Positions 1 to 7,827 of a stretch of DNA of 64,000 bases are shown here, piece by piece. The translations under genes were made by a program, and so were the position numbers. The first letter of the stretch is position 1; the number at the start of each line of letters is the position of its first letter. Origin of the DNA: SIG565 sp045590755 (GTDB lineage: Bacteria > Bacillota > Clostridia > Oscillospirales > Acutalibacteraceae); assembly GCA_045590755.1 (NCBI GenBank), contig JAZNRP010000004.1, positions 1 to 64,000 of the forward strand. The letters run 5' to 3'. The notes beneath the pieces are model-generated. The model was not told where the DNA came from. It did not search any database and saw nothing but the letters and a program-made list of their open reading frames with translations.

Positions 1-125
1 ATGGCTACGATCCGACTGCCCGAAATCATAAACACATTTGTGTGAACCTTGGCCGCGGATTTGCCGCACGAAGCGAAGGTAAACACCATAGCCAAAACCA
101 ATAATACACTTAATAATTTTTTCAT
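1..125 (-). CDS. Lipoprotein N-terminus, cut by window edge
   Basis: This is the first 41 codons of a minus-strand gene that runs off the left edge. It starts MKKLLSVLLV, continues with a hydrophobic stretch and has a lipobox-like FASC, giving a type II signal peptide with the lipidated Cys at about residue 20, followed by a short Lys/Ala linker. The ATG overlaps the TGA of the upstream Crp-type gene (ATGA), so the two are probably co-translated. Many such lipoproteins are ABC-transporter substrate-binding proteins, but too little remains to assign a family. Confidence 0.6.
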   Translation of the reverse strand, partial: MKKLLSVLLVLAMVFTFASCGKSAAKVHTNVFMISGSRIVA

Positions 126-736
126 TTTGATATCACCCTTATAATATTTTCTTTTCTTTCAATCAGTCCCGAGCCTTCAAGCTCATCTAAGCCGCGGTAA
201 AGGCTTGTTCTGCCTATTCCCGTTTGACGCGCCAAGCTCATCATACTCGGTACTGTAACTGTGCCGTTATCATCCGCCGAGCAGGTAAAAAAGCTATAAA
301 GCTTCTCTGCTACTGACGGTGCGGAAAGCTGTGCAATTTTTTTATTTAAAAACCGCACCTTTTCGGTCAGAAACCTGATGTAATTGATTGCCGTTTCAGG
401 ATTTTTGCTGAAAATCTCTTTAAGCACTTCTTCGGGAATCAGCTGAACAGTACATTCACTTAAAGCAACAATATTGCTTATATAATCGGTACTGTCTGTA
501 AAAAGTGTTGCCGCACCGAAAATGTCACCTTCGGTAAATCGGCGCTTTATAACCTCACCCGATTTAGCCGCCGCCGTACCCTCTAACATAATACACAATG
601 CTTTTTGGAATTGTTCGGCATTGTAAATACACTCTCCCCGTTTGTAATTAATGGGGGCGGGTATCACTTTTTCTACAGTGGCTATTTCTGTAGCGCTTAA
701 ACCAAAAAACAAAAAAATCTGTTCGGGGTTATACAT
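122..736 (-). CDS. Crp/Fnr-family transcriptional regulator
   Basis: A 204-residue protein with a cyclic-nucleotide-binding-type beta-roll in the first ~110 residues (GDIFGAATLF is the phosphate-cassette-like segment), a long dimer helix at about 115-140, and a C-terminal winged helix-turn-helix (SLARQTGIGRTSLYRGLDEL). The cassette lacks the Arg-Ser of true cAMP binders, so the ligand is unknown. The start follows GGAGG. Upstream lie a consensus sigma-A promoter and a 16-bp palindrome just downstream of its -10 box, which suggests autorepression. It is translationally coupled to a downstream lipoprotein gene that it may regulate (inference). Confidence 0.88.
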   Translation of the reverse strand: MYNPEQIFLFFGLSATEIATVEKVIPAPINYKRGECIYNAEQFQKALCIMLEGTAAAKSGEVIKRRFTEGDIFGAATLFTDSTDYISNIVALSECTVQLIPEEVLKEIFSKNPETAINYIRFLTEKVRFLNKKIAQLSAPSVAEKLYSFFTCSADDNGTVTVPSMMSLARQTGIGRTSLYRGLDELEGSGLIERKENIIRVISK

Positions 737-754
737 CAGTTTCCTCCAAAAAAG

Positions 755-770
755 TGTTCCGTTTGGAACA
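755..770. promoter_or_regulatory. Palindromic operator TGTTCC-N4-GGAACA
   Basis: A perfect 6+6 inverted repeat with a 4-nt centre (gttt on the plus strand) lies between the -10 box and the ribosome-binding site of the Crp-type gene. It covers about +8 to +25 of the predicted transcript, a position typical of a repressor site. Its geometry suits a Crp/Fnr-family dimer, so autoregulation by the adjacent gene is the simplest reading. Confidence 0.6.
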
Positions 771-779
771 GTTTTTTAT

Positions 780-808
780 ATTATAACACTTTGTTAATGT
801 TTTGTCAA
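780..808 (-). promoter_or_regulatory. Sigma-A promoter of the Crp-type gene
   Basis: Read on the minus strand it is TTGACA, a 17-nt spacer, then TATAAT, a perfect consensus. It drives the Crp-type gene and the lipoprotein gene behind it. Confidence 0.85.
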
Positions 809-810
809 TA

Positions 811-840
811 ATAAAAGCCGATAAAATTTATCGGCTTTTA
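811..840 (-). terminator. Hairpin terminator after the small membrane protein gene
   Basis: A near-perfect palindrome (AAAAGCCGATAA against TTATCGGCTTTT) follows the stop codon at 844. It separates the upstream operon from the Crp-type promoter. Confidence 0.75.
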
Positions 841-843
841 TCT

Positions 844-1125
844 TTACATATCCTGTTGTGAAAATTCTATTTGCTGTTCTTCAGCGCGGCGAAGTGCCTT
901 TTGCTTTTTTGAATACTGTGTTATAGGAAACACCAAAATAAATAGCAAGGACACCAAGAACCACTGTAAAAAGCTCTCGCGAAAAAATACCTTGGTTAAA
1001 ATATAGTCAAGGGTCACCGCGATGGCTTCGCCTGTCCAGAAAATAAGGGTCACTTTTCTTTTTTCGCGTTTGAAATGCTCTCTGATTTTCTGCTTTTCCT
1101 TTTCGCTTTTCTCAAATTTGTTCAT
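844..1125 (-). CDS. Small two-helix membrane protein, unknown
   Basis: A 93-residue protein of no recognised family. It begins with a highly charged Lys/Glu-rich segment (about residues 1-25), has two hydrophobic segments at about 25-48 and 53-72 that look like a helical hairpin, and ends in a charged Gln/Glu tail. It starts 3 nt after the stop of the phosphoglycerate mutase gene and shares its transcript. A GGTGG motif before the ATG serves as ribosome-binding site. The function cannot be read from the sequence. Confidence 0.6.
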   Translation of the reverse strand: MNKFEKSEKEKQKIREHFKREKRKVTLIFWTGEAIAVTLDYILTKVFFRESFLQWFLVSLLFILVFPITQYSKKQKALRRAEEQQIEFSQQDM

Positions 1126-1128
1126 TTT

Positions 1129-2343
1129 TTAGCCACCTATAAGCTTACCCATAATATCGGGGCCGTGGGAAACAAAAATTCCACTGTTTTCGGCGGTCCT
1201 TTCTGTAAAGGTATCAGCACCTTTTATAGCCTTGCGGCTATCAAAAATAAGATATGGTACGGGCGCTGCAGAATGAGTTTTAGTCTCCAACGGTGTCGGA
1301 TGGTCGGGCATTATAAGTATTCTGTAGTCGTCGCCCGTGCTATCAAGAAAAGCCTTCATTTCGCCTACAACCAGCTTGTCAATCATTTCAATTGCCTTGA
1401 CCTTGTTTTCGGCTTCGCCGCGGTGTCCGCACTCATCGGGTGCTTCAAAATGAAGATATACAAGCTCACTGCCACCATTATACGCATCCTTTGCGGCTTC
1501 TACTTTACCGGAAAAATTAGTATCTATATAGCCCGTAGCACCTGCTACTTCGCATACATCCATATCGGCGCATATTCCTATGCCTTTAAGCAAATCAACC
1601 GCCGAAATTACAGTACCCGACACACCGTTCTTTTCCTTAAAATTCTGTAAGGACGGACGGCGGCCTTCACCCCAAAGCCAGATAGAGTTAGCAGGTCTCT
1701 CACCTTTTTCTATACGCGCTTTATTTACAGGGTGGTCTTTTAATATATCATAACTTTTTTTCATAAGCTCAATTAATGGCTTTGCGGCATCCGCCTTGCT
1801 TAAATACTCGCCTACAACTCTTCCGCTTATATCGTGCGGCGGTGTCATTTCGCCAAGACAGGTTGTGCCGTTATCTACAATAAGGCAGTGACGGTAGGCA
1901 ACGCCTGCATAGAATTTGTAAATTTCACTACCCAGTTTTTCTTGTACAGTCTTGATAATTTCTCTGGCTTCTTCGGTTGAAATATCGCCTGCGCAGTAAT
2001 CAACCATTGTTTTGTCTTCATAATTTTCTTCGTTTGATAGCGTTACTATATTACACCTGAGAGCAACATCGGTGTCCTTAAGCTCTACACCGATACTTGC
2101 CGCTTCAAGCGGTGAACGGCCTGTATAGCAAACCGTCGGGTCATAGCCCATTACGGTTAAATTAGCAACATCACTTCCGGGTTTAAGCCCGTCTGCCACA
2201 GTTTTGCAAAGACCGATTTCCGAAACCCTGCAAAGCGCATCCATATTAGGCTTAAACGCCACCTCCATCGGCGTTTTGCCGTTTAGGAAATTTGTACCTG
2301 CGGTATCGGCCATACCGTCACAAAGAATTACGAGATATTTCAA
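1129..2343 (-). CDS. apgM: Cofactor-independent phosphoglycerate mutase, ApgM type
   Basis: A 404-residue member of the alkaline-phosphatase superfamily branch containing archaeal-type phosphoglycerate mutase, which interconverts 3- and 2-phosphoglycerate. Visible features are the N-terminal metal ligand in ILCDGMAD (Asp9), the phosphorylated Ser in KPGSDVAN (Ser57), and the C-terminal metal site MPDHPTPLETKTHS. The start is TTG, placed 9 nt after AGGAG; the KYLVILCDG beginning matches the family. A closely related subfamily has been proposed as a homoserine kinase (ThrH-like); no threonine genes are near, so that alternative cannot be tested here. Confidence 0.9.
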   Translation of the reverse strand: MKYLVILCDGMADTAGTNFLNGKTPMEVAFKPNMDALCRVSEIGLCKTVADGLKPGSDVANLTVMGYDPTVCYTGRSPLEAASIGVELKDTDVALRCNIVTLSNEENYEDKTMVDYCAGDISTEEAREIIKTVQEKLGSEIYKFYAGVAYRHCLIVDNGTTCLGEMTPPHDISGRVVGEYLSKADAAKPLIELMKKSYDILKDHPVNKARIEKGERPANSIWLWGEGRRPSLQNFKEKNGVSGTVISAVDLLKGIGICADMDVCEVAGATGYIDTNFSGKVEAAKDAYNGGSELVYLHFEAPDECGHRGEAENKVKAIEMIDKLVVGEMKAFLDSTGDDYRILIMPDHPTPLETKTHSAAPVPYLIFDSRKAIKGADTFTERTAENSGIFVSHGPDIMGKLIGG

Positions 2344-2400
2344 TTAAATCAACTCCTGAAAATTATTATATAATTTTTAAGATGATATGTAAAGAAAAAA

Positions 2401-2422
2401 TCGCACTTTAAAAGTGCGATTT
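2401..2422 (-). terminator. Terminator of the NlpC/P60-like gene
   Basis: The stem TCGCACTTT/AAAGTGCGA is followed on the minus strand by TTTTTTCTTT. It lies directly after the stop codon at 2427. Confidence 0.8.
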
Positions 2423-2426
2423 TAAT

Positions 2427-3410
2427 TTAGTTGCCCATTTTACTAAGAATGCCTTCAGTAATATATGTCGGTGTACTATAAACACCCAACATAAACTGTC
2501 CGCCGGGGCCACAGCTCATACGCTCAATTGAGCAAAATTCGGGGCCGTTATCGTTACCCACATGGTATACCCAGTGGTTGCCGTTTTTGTAACCCGCATA
2601 AAGCGCTACATGTCTTGCCCAACCGTTCTGATTGTCAAGCGCCTGGAACACGATTAGTGAGCCAATCGGTATTTCTTTATCGGCTTTAAATGAAATACGA
2701 CCGCCAACAAGCTTCGCAGTATAAGAAATCTCTTCGGAATAGCCGTCTTCAACCCATTTTTGTGCTACCAAATACCAGTCGTGCGCTAATTTTGGATTTT
2801 CGGGCTTCTCGATTTTTGATACATCTATACCCACAACATTACCGAGATAGTTATAGTAAACATAAGAAATATATGACGCGCACACAAGTCCGTTACTGTT
2901 AAAATACTCTATATCGGGTTTGCCTTCACTGTTGGTTTCATAGCCTGTACTGCTACCATCATAGTCGTAGCCGATTTGTGATAACCAACCCCTGCCGCGC
3001 TTGGTTGCCGCAAGAATATAGTTCCACATTTCCCCGTCAGCACGATGCTTTTTCAGATTATAGCCTGTATATTCAAGTGAATCCATAAAGAAGTTGTTGT
3101 CCATATCCATCTTAGAATTATACAAATCATAATAATTGTCGGTTAAAACGGGTTTTACTACCGGTGTAGATGAAGTAGTGTCGGAGCTTGTCTGACTGTC
3201 AGAGCTCGGGTTTTCATCCGACGGTGTTTCAGAGCTTACAGGCTCACTGGGTGTAGGTCCATTAACCTGAGCGCCGGTAGGGCCTGCAACCGCAATACTT
3301 ACTGCGATTATCGCCGCAACAAGTACTAACGCTATCAGTGCGGTTAAACTTTTATTTTCAGTAACAAATTTTACTGCCATCTTATAAAAAGCGATTAATT
3401 TTTCCTTCAT
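2427..3410 (-). CDS. Membrane-anchored NlpC/P60-like (CHAP-type) wall enzyme
   Basis: A 327-residue protein with an uncleaved N-terminal membrane helix (about 22-44), a Ser/Thr/Pro-rich linker (about 50-85), and an outer domain resembling the papain-fold NlpC/P60 superfamily. Candidate catalytic residues are Cys177 (GLVCASY), His267 (ARHVALYAG) and a polar residue in YHVGND near 283-286. This implies peptidoglycan or amide hydrolysis outside the cell, though the exact bond is unknown. GGAGG precedes the ATG. It is probably a single-gene unit with its own promoter and terminator. Confidence 0.75.
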   Translation of the reverse strand: MKEKLIAFYKMAVKFVTENKSLTALIALVLVAAIIAVSIAVAGPTGAQVNGPTPSEPVSSETPSDENPSSDSQTSSDTTSSTPVVKPVLTDNYYDLYNSKMDMDNNFFMDSLEYTGYNLKKHRADGEMWNYILAATKRGRGWLSQIGYDYDGSSTGYETNSEGKPDIEYFNSNGLVCASYISYVYYNYLGNVVGIDVSKIEKPENPKLAHDWYLVAQKWVEDGYSEEISYTAKLVGGRISFKADKEIPIGSLIVFQALDNQNGWARHVALYAGYKNGNHWVYHVGNDNGPEFCSIERMSCGPGGQFMLGVYSTPTYITEGILSKMGN

Positions 3411-3439
3411 ATATCCTCCAAAAATTAAATTGCAGAATA

Positions 3440-3468
3440 AGTCTACAACAAATATACTAAAAAGTCAA
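3440..3468 (-). promoter_or_regulatory. Promoter of the NlpC/P60-like gene
   Basis: Minus strand TTGACT, 17-nt spacer, TAGACT, ending about 30 nt before the start codon. Confidence 0.6.
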
Positions 3469-3671
3469 TGTAAAATGGTGGATGACCCTTCTTCTTTACT
3501 TTCCCCTTTAATCAGGTCGCAAGGCGACATAGCAACGGTCAATACTGCCAAAATACTATTTCGGCTTTATTATACTACAAGTAATTATAAATTTCCACTA
3601 TTATTTTAATGTGACATGAATTATAGTTACAACATAAAATGGTAAAGGACGGCGCGAAAGGAAATATGCAG

Positions 3672-3866
3672 ATGATAAATCCTGTTTTTGAATATCCCGT
3701 TATGCAAATGCTCGAAAACGACCAGATGCACGGTGATATACCACTTGCTATGGCATATATAAAGCGCCAGACCGTGCTTGATACTATGCCTACTGCCGAA
3801 GCCTTTAGCTGCGGCACAATCTTTCGAGAGCTTTATAAACCATTTATGCCGGAGATGAGAAAATGA
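3672..3866 (+). CDS. cotJA: Spore coat-associated protein CotJA
   Basis: A small protein of the CotJA family, recognised by the IPLAMAYI segment and the CGTIFRELYKPF ending seen in spore CotJA proteins. It begins the cotJABC operon, made in the mother cell. The open frame extends back to 3639, but AAAGGA at 3657-3662 fits best with ATG 3672 (ATG 3666 is also possible). CATAAAAT at 3633-3640 resembles a sigma-E -10 box, though no convincing -35 was found. The stop overlaps the cotJB start (ATGA). Confidence 0.82.
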   Translation: MINPVFEYPVMQMLENDQMHGDIPLAMAYIKRQTVLDTMPTAEAFSCGTIFRELYKPFMPEMRK

Positions 3867-4126
3867 GCGAACAACAACAGCTTAGAAGAGTTATAATGGC
3901 ATACGATTTTGCAATATACGAAATGGTGCTTTTTCTTGATACCCACCCGCTTGACCGTATGGCGCTTGAAAAGCTGCGTCAATACAAGCGTAAACGCGCG
4001 GCGGCAATAGAAAAGTACGAAAGCCGTTTTGGCCCCTATGAAGTAACGGCAAATTCCGTTAATAATGAAAAACGCTGGTCGTGGGTAGATAACCCATGGC
4101 CGTGGGAAAACGAGGCGAACTGTTAA
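3863..4126 (+). CDS. cotJB: Spore coat protein CotJB
   Basis: An 87-residue protein with the CotJB signature: an N-terminal helix (IMAYDFAIYEMVLFLDTHP) followed by a helical DRMALEKLRQYKRKR region and a Trp-rich end (WSWVDNPWPWE). CotJB is a structural component of the inner coat and associates with CotJC. It overlaps cotJA by 4 nt and is 3 nt upstream of cotJC, so the three are one transcript. Confidence 0.88.
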   Translation: MSEQQQLRRVIMAYDFAIYEMVLFLDTHPLDRMALEKLRQYKRKRAAAIEKYESRFGPYEVTANSVNNEKRWSWVDNPWPWENEANC

Positions 4127-4129
4127 GCT

Positions 4130-4741
4130 ATGTGGCAATATACTAAAAAGTTGCAATACCCCGTAAACATTAAAAACCCCAATCCAAAATATGCCCAGAT
4201 AATTATTTCCCAGTACGGCGGCCCCGACGGTGAGCTTGGCGCATCTATGCGTTATTTAACACAGCGCTACTCAATGCCCTACGCTGAAGTAAAGGGACTG
4301 CTTACCGACATCGATACAGAAGAGCTCGCACACTTGGAAATGGTTTGCGCTATGGTGTATCAGCTCACCAAGAATTTAACCGAAAAGGAAATTGTTGCGT
4401 CGGGCTTCGATAAATATTTCGTTGACCATACCGCAGGTGTATACCCGATAGCCGCGTCAGGTTTGCCGTGGCGCGCCGAGTATATTCAGGCTAAGGGCGA
4501 TATAATTACCGACCTTCACGAAGATTTGGCGGCAGAGCAAAAAGCACGAACAACCTATGATAACCTGCTACGCTTAATCGACGACCCCGATGTACGCGAC
4601 CCGCTAAAATTCTTACGGCAACGCGAGATAATCCACTATCAACGCTTTGGTGAGGCATTGGGTCTTACAACCGACCGATTAAATTCGAAAAACTTCTATG
4701 CCTGCAACCCGAGTTTTGATAAAAATTGCGGGAAGAAATAA
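4130..4741 (+). CDS. cotJC: Spore coat protein CotJC, manganese catalase family
   Basis: A 203-residue four-helix-bundle protein of the manganese catalase family. The two Glu/Glu-x-x-His metal-ligand sets are visible: Glu35 (PDGELGASMRY) with Glu65/His68 (EELAHLEM), and Glu136 with Glu166/His169 (REIIHYQRF). CotJC sits in the spore coat and may remove hydrogen peroxide. The ribosome-binding site (GAGG) is unusually far from the ATG, so translation may depend on coupling to cotJB. Confidence 0.92.
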   Translation: MWQYTKKLQYPVNIKNPNPKYAQIIISQYGGPDGELGASMRYLTQRYSMPYAEVKGLLTDIDTEELAHLEMVCAMVYQLTKNLTEKEIVASGFDKYFVDHTAGVYPIAASGLPWRAEYIQAKGDIITDLHEDLAAEQKARTTYDNLLRLIDDPDVRDPLKFLRQREIIHYQRFGEALGLTTDRLNSKNFYACNPSFDKNCGKK

Positions 4742-4748
4742 AAAGCAC

Positions 4749-4784
4749 AAACGGATGTGTAAGCATTTACACATCCGTTTTTAC
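4749..4784 (+). terminator. cotJABC terminator
   Basis: A 14-bp stem (AAACGGATGTGTAA with its complement), a 4-nt loop and a following T-run. It can also act for the convergent HAD gene. Confidence 0.88.
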
Positions 4785-4788
4785 ATAA

Positions 4789-5436
4789 TTATTTAATAAT
4801 ATCAATGATTTCCAAAAGGTCATTGCAAATTTTATAAGCAAGAAACTTTTCTTTTTCGCGTGGTGGGTTCATATCGGGTATCATAAACACCTTCATACCC
4901 GCAGTAGCGCCCGACTCAACACCCAAATAGGAATCCTCCGCAACATAACAGTTTTCGGGGCTTACCCCAAGCTTTTTGGCGGCGGTAAGAAAAATCTCGG
5001 GATGGGGCTTTGAATTTTTTATCTCATCGCCACAAACCGTGACATCGAAAAATTTTTCAAAGCCAGCTTTTTTAATATGCTCCTCGGCCGAAGCCCGAGT
5101 GGAAGATGTTGCAAGAGCTATTTTATAGCCGTTTTCCTTTAAGTATATAAGTAATTCTTTGGCGCCCTTTTTAATTGGAATACCGTTTGTATTAATAAAA
5201 TCCTTCATCCAAGCACGAATCTCTTCGCGACGAAGGTAAAAAGGGTAATCCTTTCCGTAAAAAGCTTCATATAAAAGCTTTGCGTCAGGAAGGGTTGTAC
5301 CGCAGGTTGTGGGGTAGAATTCATCTATATCATCTCGCTCCCCGTATTTGCGTGATACGGCACGAAGTCCTTCTTGTAGCAGTGTTTCGGTATCGAAAAG
5401 AATCCCGTCCATATCAAAAATAAACGCCTTTGCCAT
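4789..5436 (-). CDS. HAD-superfamily hydrolase, beta-phosphoglucomutase-like
   Basis: A 215-residue HAD subfamily IA protein. Motif I is FIFDMDGILFDT (Asp8 nucleophile, Asp10), motif II is ATSS, motif III is the Lys in KNSKPHPE, and motif IV is AEDSYLGVESG. A helical cap at about 16-85 places it with beta-phosphoglucomutase and sugar-phosphate phosphatases, but the substrate is not evident. It lies 30 nt downstream of radC with its own AGGAG site and is probably co-transcribed. The Gly after DMDG is not followed by the usual Val, which is only a minor variant. Confidence 0.85.
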   Translation of the reverse strand: MAKAFIFDMDGILFDTETLLQEGLRAVSRKYGERDDIDEFYPTTCGTTLPDAKLLYEAFYGKDYPFYLRREEIRAWMKDFINTNGIPIKKGAKELLIYLKENGYKIALATSSTRASAEEHIKKAGFEKFFDVTVCGDEIKNSKPHPEIFLTAAKKLGVSPENCYVAEDSYLGVESGATAGMKVFMIPDMNPPREKEKFLAYKICNDLLEIIDIIK

Positions 5437-5466
5437 TTAGTTAAACTCCTTTTTTTGTGTAACGCT

Positions 5467-6162
5467 CTACTTAAATATTTCTGCAAAGTCCTTTGACTGC
5501 GCCAATGATACAAAATCACCGTCAGCTACTATTATATGGTCATACAGTTGTACACCGATATGCTTTAGAGCTTCAGCTATTCGCTTGGTGATTTCAAGGT
5601 CAGATGCTGACGGCAGTGCCAACCCGCCCGGATGATTATGCGCAATAACTACAGTAGTTGCCCTACTGTGAAGTACAGTTTCAATAACCTTTCGTGTACT
5701 GACGCCGACCGACGAAATGTCCCCATCGCTTACAATATCATACGACAGTAATTTACCGTTGTTGCTAAGACTTAAAAGACCGAATCTCTCATCTGTAACA
5801 CCAACAAACTGACTGAAAATATATTCGCCTATTTCTTCAATTGATTTAAAAATATTTCTTTCTGACGCAACCTCTGTGTTATATGCACGCGCCGTTTCAA
5901 GAATCATTTTAAAAAGAACGGCAGTATTTTTGGTGATATCGGGGAATTTCATCAACTGCTCGGGTCTGGCATTAAAAACACCCGGCAATGAGCCGAATTC
6001 ATTAAGCAATTTATGTGCTAATACATTTGTATTTTTTCTAGGCACAGAATAAAAAAGTACAAGCTCTAATATTTCGTGGGCGGGTGTTTCCTTGGTGAAC
6101 CCGTTTTCCAAGAATTTATCTTTAACTCTATCTCTGTGTCCGTCGTGTAAATGGTCGCTCAT
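5467..6162 (-). CDS. radC: RadC-family JAB/MPN-domain protein
   Basis: A 231-residue RadC-family protein: an N-terminal helix-hairpin-helix-like region (about 20-85) and a C-terminal JAB1/MPN metalloprotease-like domain with the metal motif AHNHPGG...SASD (His175, His177, Asp188). The family was once linked to DNA repair; its true role is unsettled. The open frame extends to a TTG at 6174, but that codon overlaps the GGAG ribosome-binding site, so ATG 6162, 6 nt after GGAG, is the start. It leads a two-gene operon with the HAD gene. Confidence 0.9.
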   Translation of the reverse strand: MSDHLHDGHRDRVKDKFLENGFTKETPAHEILELVLFYSVPRKNTNVLAHKLLNEFGSLPGVFNARPEQLMKFPDITKNTAVLFKMILETARAYNTEVASERNIFKSIEEIGEYIFSQFVGVTDERFGLLSLSNNGKLLSYDIVSDGDISSVGVSTRKVIETVLHSRATTVVIAHNHPGGLALPSASDLEITKRIAEALKHIGVQLYDHIIVADGDFVSLAQSKDFAEIFK

Positions 6163-6193
6163 ACATATCTCCAAAAATTTTTATTACTTTTCT

Positions 6194-6221
6194 ATTATAA
6201 TATATTATTTCACAAAGTAAA
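6194..6221 (-). promoter_or_regulatory. radC promoter
   Basis: Minus strand TTTACT, 16-nt spacer, TATAAT, about 30 nt upstream of the radC start. Confidence 0.6.
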
Positions 6222-6230
6222 TAAAAATCG

Positions 6231-6258
6231 TTGAAAATATTTTGTTTTGTGATATTAT
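6231..6258 (+). promoter_or_regulatory. Promoter of the RluA-family gene
   Basis: TTGAAA, 16-nt spacer, TATTAT. It is divergent from the radC promoter and 9 nt away from it. Confidence 0.5.
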
Positions 6259-6291
6259 TTATTTAGTATTTGTTAAAAACGGGGTGAAATT

Positions 6292-7266
6292 TTGAAATCC
6301 TTTAAGATAACCGAAAACGATGCATCACAACGCCTTGATAAGTTTATAACCAAAGCAGTGCCGTTATTACCTAAATCCCTTATGTATAAAAAAATACGCA
6401 CAAAGGACATAAAGGTAAACGGTAAGCGGGCTCAAATCAGTACTAAGCTCTCGGTAGGCGACATAGTAGATATGTATGTATCTGACGAGTTTTTTGCAAA
6501 AACCGAACCCCGTTACGACTTTTTAAGGGCGGGCGACGCCTTAAATATTGTATATGAAGACGAGAATATTTTACTTGCAGACAAGCCGCAAGGGCTTATA
6601 GTCCACCCCGATGACACCGAATATTGTGACACGCTTATAGGCAGAATTCAGCGTTATCTTTATAAAAAGGGTGAATACGACCCTGAAATCGAACACAGCT
6701 TTAAGCCTGCCCTTGCTAACCGAATTGACCGAAACACAGGCGGTATAGTAATAGCCGCCAAAAACGCCGAAGCCTTGCGAATTTTGTGTGATAAAATCAA
6801 AACCCGTGAAATAGATAAAGAGTATTTAGCCGTTGTACACGGTATACCGAACTTAAAAGAAGCCTTGCTTACAGGCTACCTTGAAAAAAACAGTGATAAA
6901 AACAAGGTGTATTTATCAAATAAGAAAAATGATAAAAATGTTCCAATAAAAACAAAGTACCGCGTTTTGTGTAGTAAAGATAATTTGTCACTTCTTCGTA
7001 TTTTACTGCTTACGGGCCGCACCCACCAGATACGCGCTCATATGGCGAGTATCGGACTGCCGCTTTTAGGGGACGGTAAATACGGAAAGCTAAAAGAGGA
7101 TAAAAAAATGGGTTTTGATAAGCAAGCGCTGTATTCATTCAGACTCACCTTCCGCTTTACGAGTGATGCGGGGCTTCTTAATTACCTTAATAACAAAACC
7201 TTTACCGTAGATAATGTCTGGTTTGCCGAAAAGCTATTCGGTAAGAATTATAAAAAGAAATTGTAG
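6292..7266 (+). CDS. RluA-family 23S rRNA pseudouridine synthase
   Basis: A 324-residue enzyme with an N-terminal S4 RNA-binding domain (SQRLDKFITKAV..., about 11-60) and the RluA catalytic domain. The catalytic Asp is Asp146 in ANRIDRNTGGI, a variant of the usual HRLDxxTSG. The RTHQIRAHMASIGLPLLGD block is also present. It isomerises uridines in 23S rRNA (RluC/RluD-like); the exact position cannot be told from sequence. The start is TTG after GGGGTG. It stands alone. Confidence 0.9.
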   Translation: MKSFKITENDASQRLDKFITKAVPLLPKSLMYKKIRTKDIKVNGKRAQISTKLSVGDIVDMYVSDEFFAKTEPRYDFLRAGDALNIVYEDENILLADKPQGLIVHPDDTEYCDTLIGRIQRYLYKKGEYDPEIEHSFKPALANRIDRNTGGIVIAAKNAEALRILCDKIKTREIDKEYLAVVHGIPNLKEALLTGYLEKNSDKNKVYLSNKKNDKNVPIKTKYRVLCSKDNLSLLRILLLTGRTHQIRAHMASIGLPLLGDGKYGKLKEDKKMGFDKQALYSFRLTFRFTSDAGLLNYLNNKTFTVDNVWFAEKLFGKNYKKKL

Positions 7267-7292
7267 AATAAAAACCTAATCGGGTGTTTTTT
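7267..7292. terminator. Weak bidirectional hairpin between convergent genes
   Basis: A short imperfect stem (AAAACC against GGGTGTTTT, one bulge) flanked by an A-run and a T-run lies in the 24-nt gap between the two convergent genes. Confidence 0.4.
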
Positions 7293-7827
7293 ATTTCGCT
7301 TTTATGTAGAGTGCTTTAAGAACGGGTTGATTGTACCTTAACACCGCCAGCGGCATTAAGCTTAAAATAAAATTAACTATTGCTACGGGTAATGTGACAG
7401 ATATTGGGAACGGCAAAAGCATAGTTAAAAATCCGAAAATTGCATTTTGCAGATGAATCACCTCGCCGTAGTTAATTTCAAGCAAAAACCTATAAAGGTA
7501 TTCTTTATCGGTTTTGCTTTCAATTTTGTCCTTGTGAAACCCCGTAAAACCGCCAAGCTCGGGTACCTTTGTTTTCCACGACCTTATACATAAAAATTTG
7601 TAAAGCTCACGCTCGCGTTTTGTAACTGGGAAAATATCTTTTTCGGGTGAAAAGATTTTTTCGGGCAGACGGCGCACAAGATACGCCCCTAATCCGTCAA
7701 GCATTATTACAAAAGCAGTGGCAAAAACCGATTGAAAAGCAAATGTTAAAATATTACCCATAAAAAAGAAATTCGTTAAAATTATAAGCACATTAGCGAT
7801 ACTTATTAATATGATATATAATTTCAT
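7291..7827 (-). CDS. Membrane protein resembling CrtO-type glycosyl-carotenoid acyltransferases
   Basis: A 178-residue membrane protein with hydrophobic segments at about 4-22, 28-50, 125-142 and 144-162. The central RSWKTKVPE, the EVIHLQNAIF stretch and the C-terminal LRYNQPVLKALY closely resemble the KWKxK, IHW and QRYNRPRL motifs of staphylococcal CrtO (glycosyl-4,4'-diaponeurosporenoate acyltransferase) as I recall that protein. The gene overlaps a PlsC-type acyltransferase gene by 4 nt and follows a GT8 gene. A role in acylating a membrane glycolipid is inferred; no carotenoid genes are visible. Confidence 0.6.
   Translation of the reverse strand: MKLYIILISIANVLIILTNFFFMGNILTFAFQSVFATAFVIMLDGLGAYLVRRLPEKIFSPEKDIFPVTKRERELYKFLCIRSWKTKVPELGGFTGFHKDKIESKTDKEYLYRFLLEINYGEVIHLQNAIFGFLTMLLPFPISVTLPVAIVNFILSLMPLAVLRYNQPVLKALYIKAK

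Noticed and set aside
1075..1650. A 191-codon plus-strand open frame
   Set aside because: It is antisense to the well-supported phosphoglycerate mutase gene, has no ribosome-binding site and no family resemblance.
3575..3817. An 80-codon minus-strand frame over cotJA
   Set aside because: It lies antisense to the cotJ operon start with no initiation signal.
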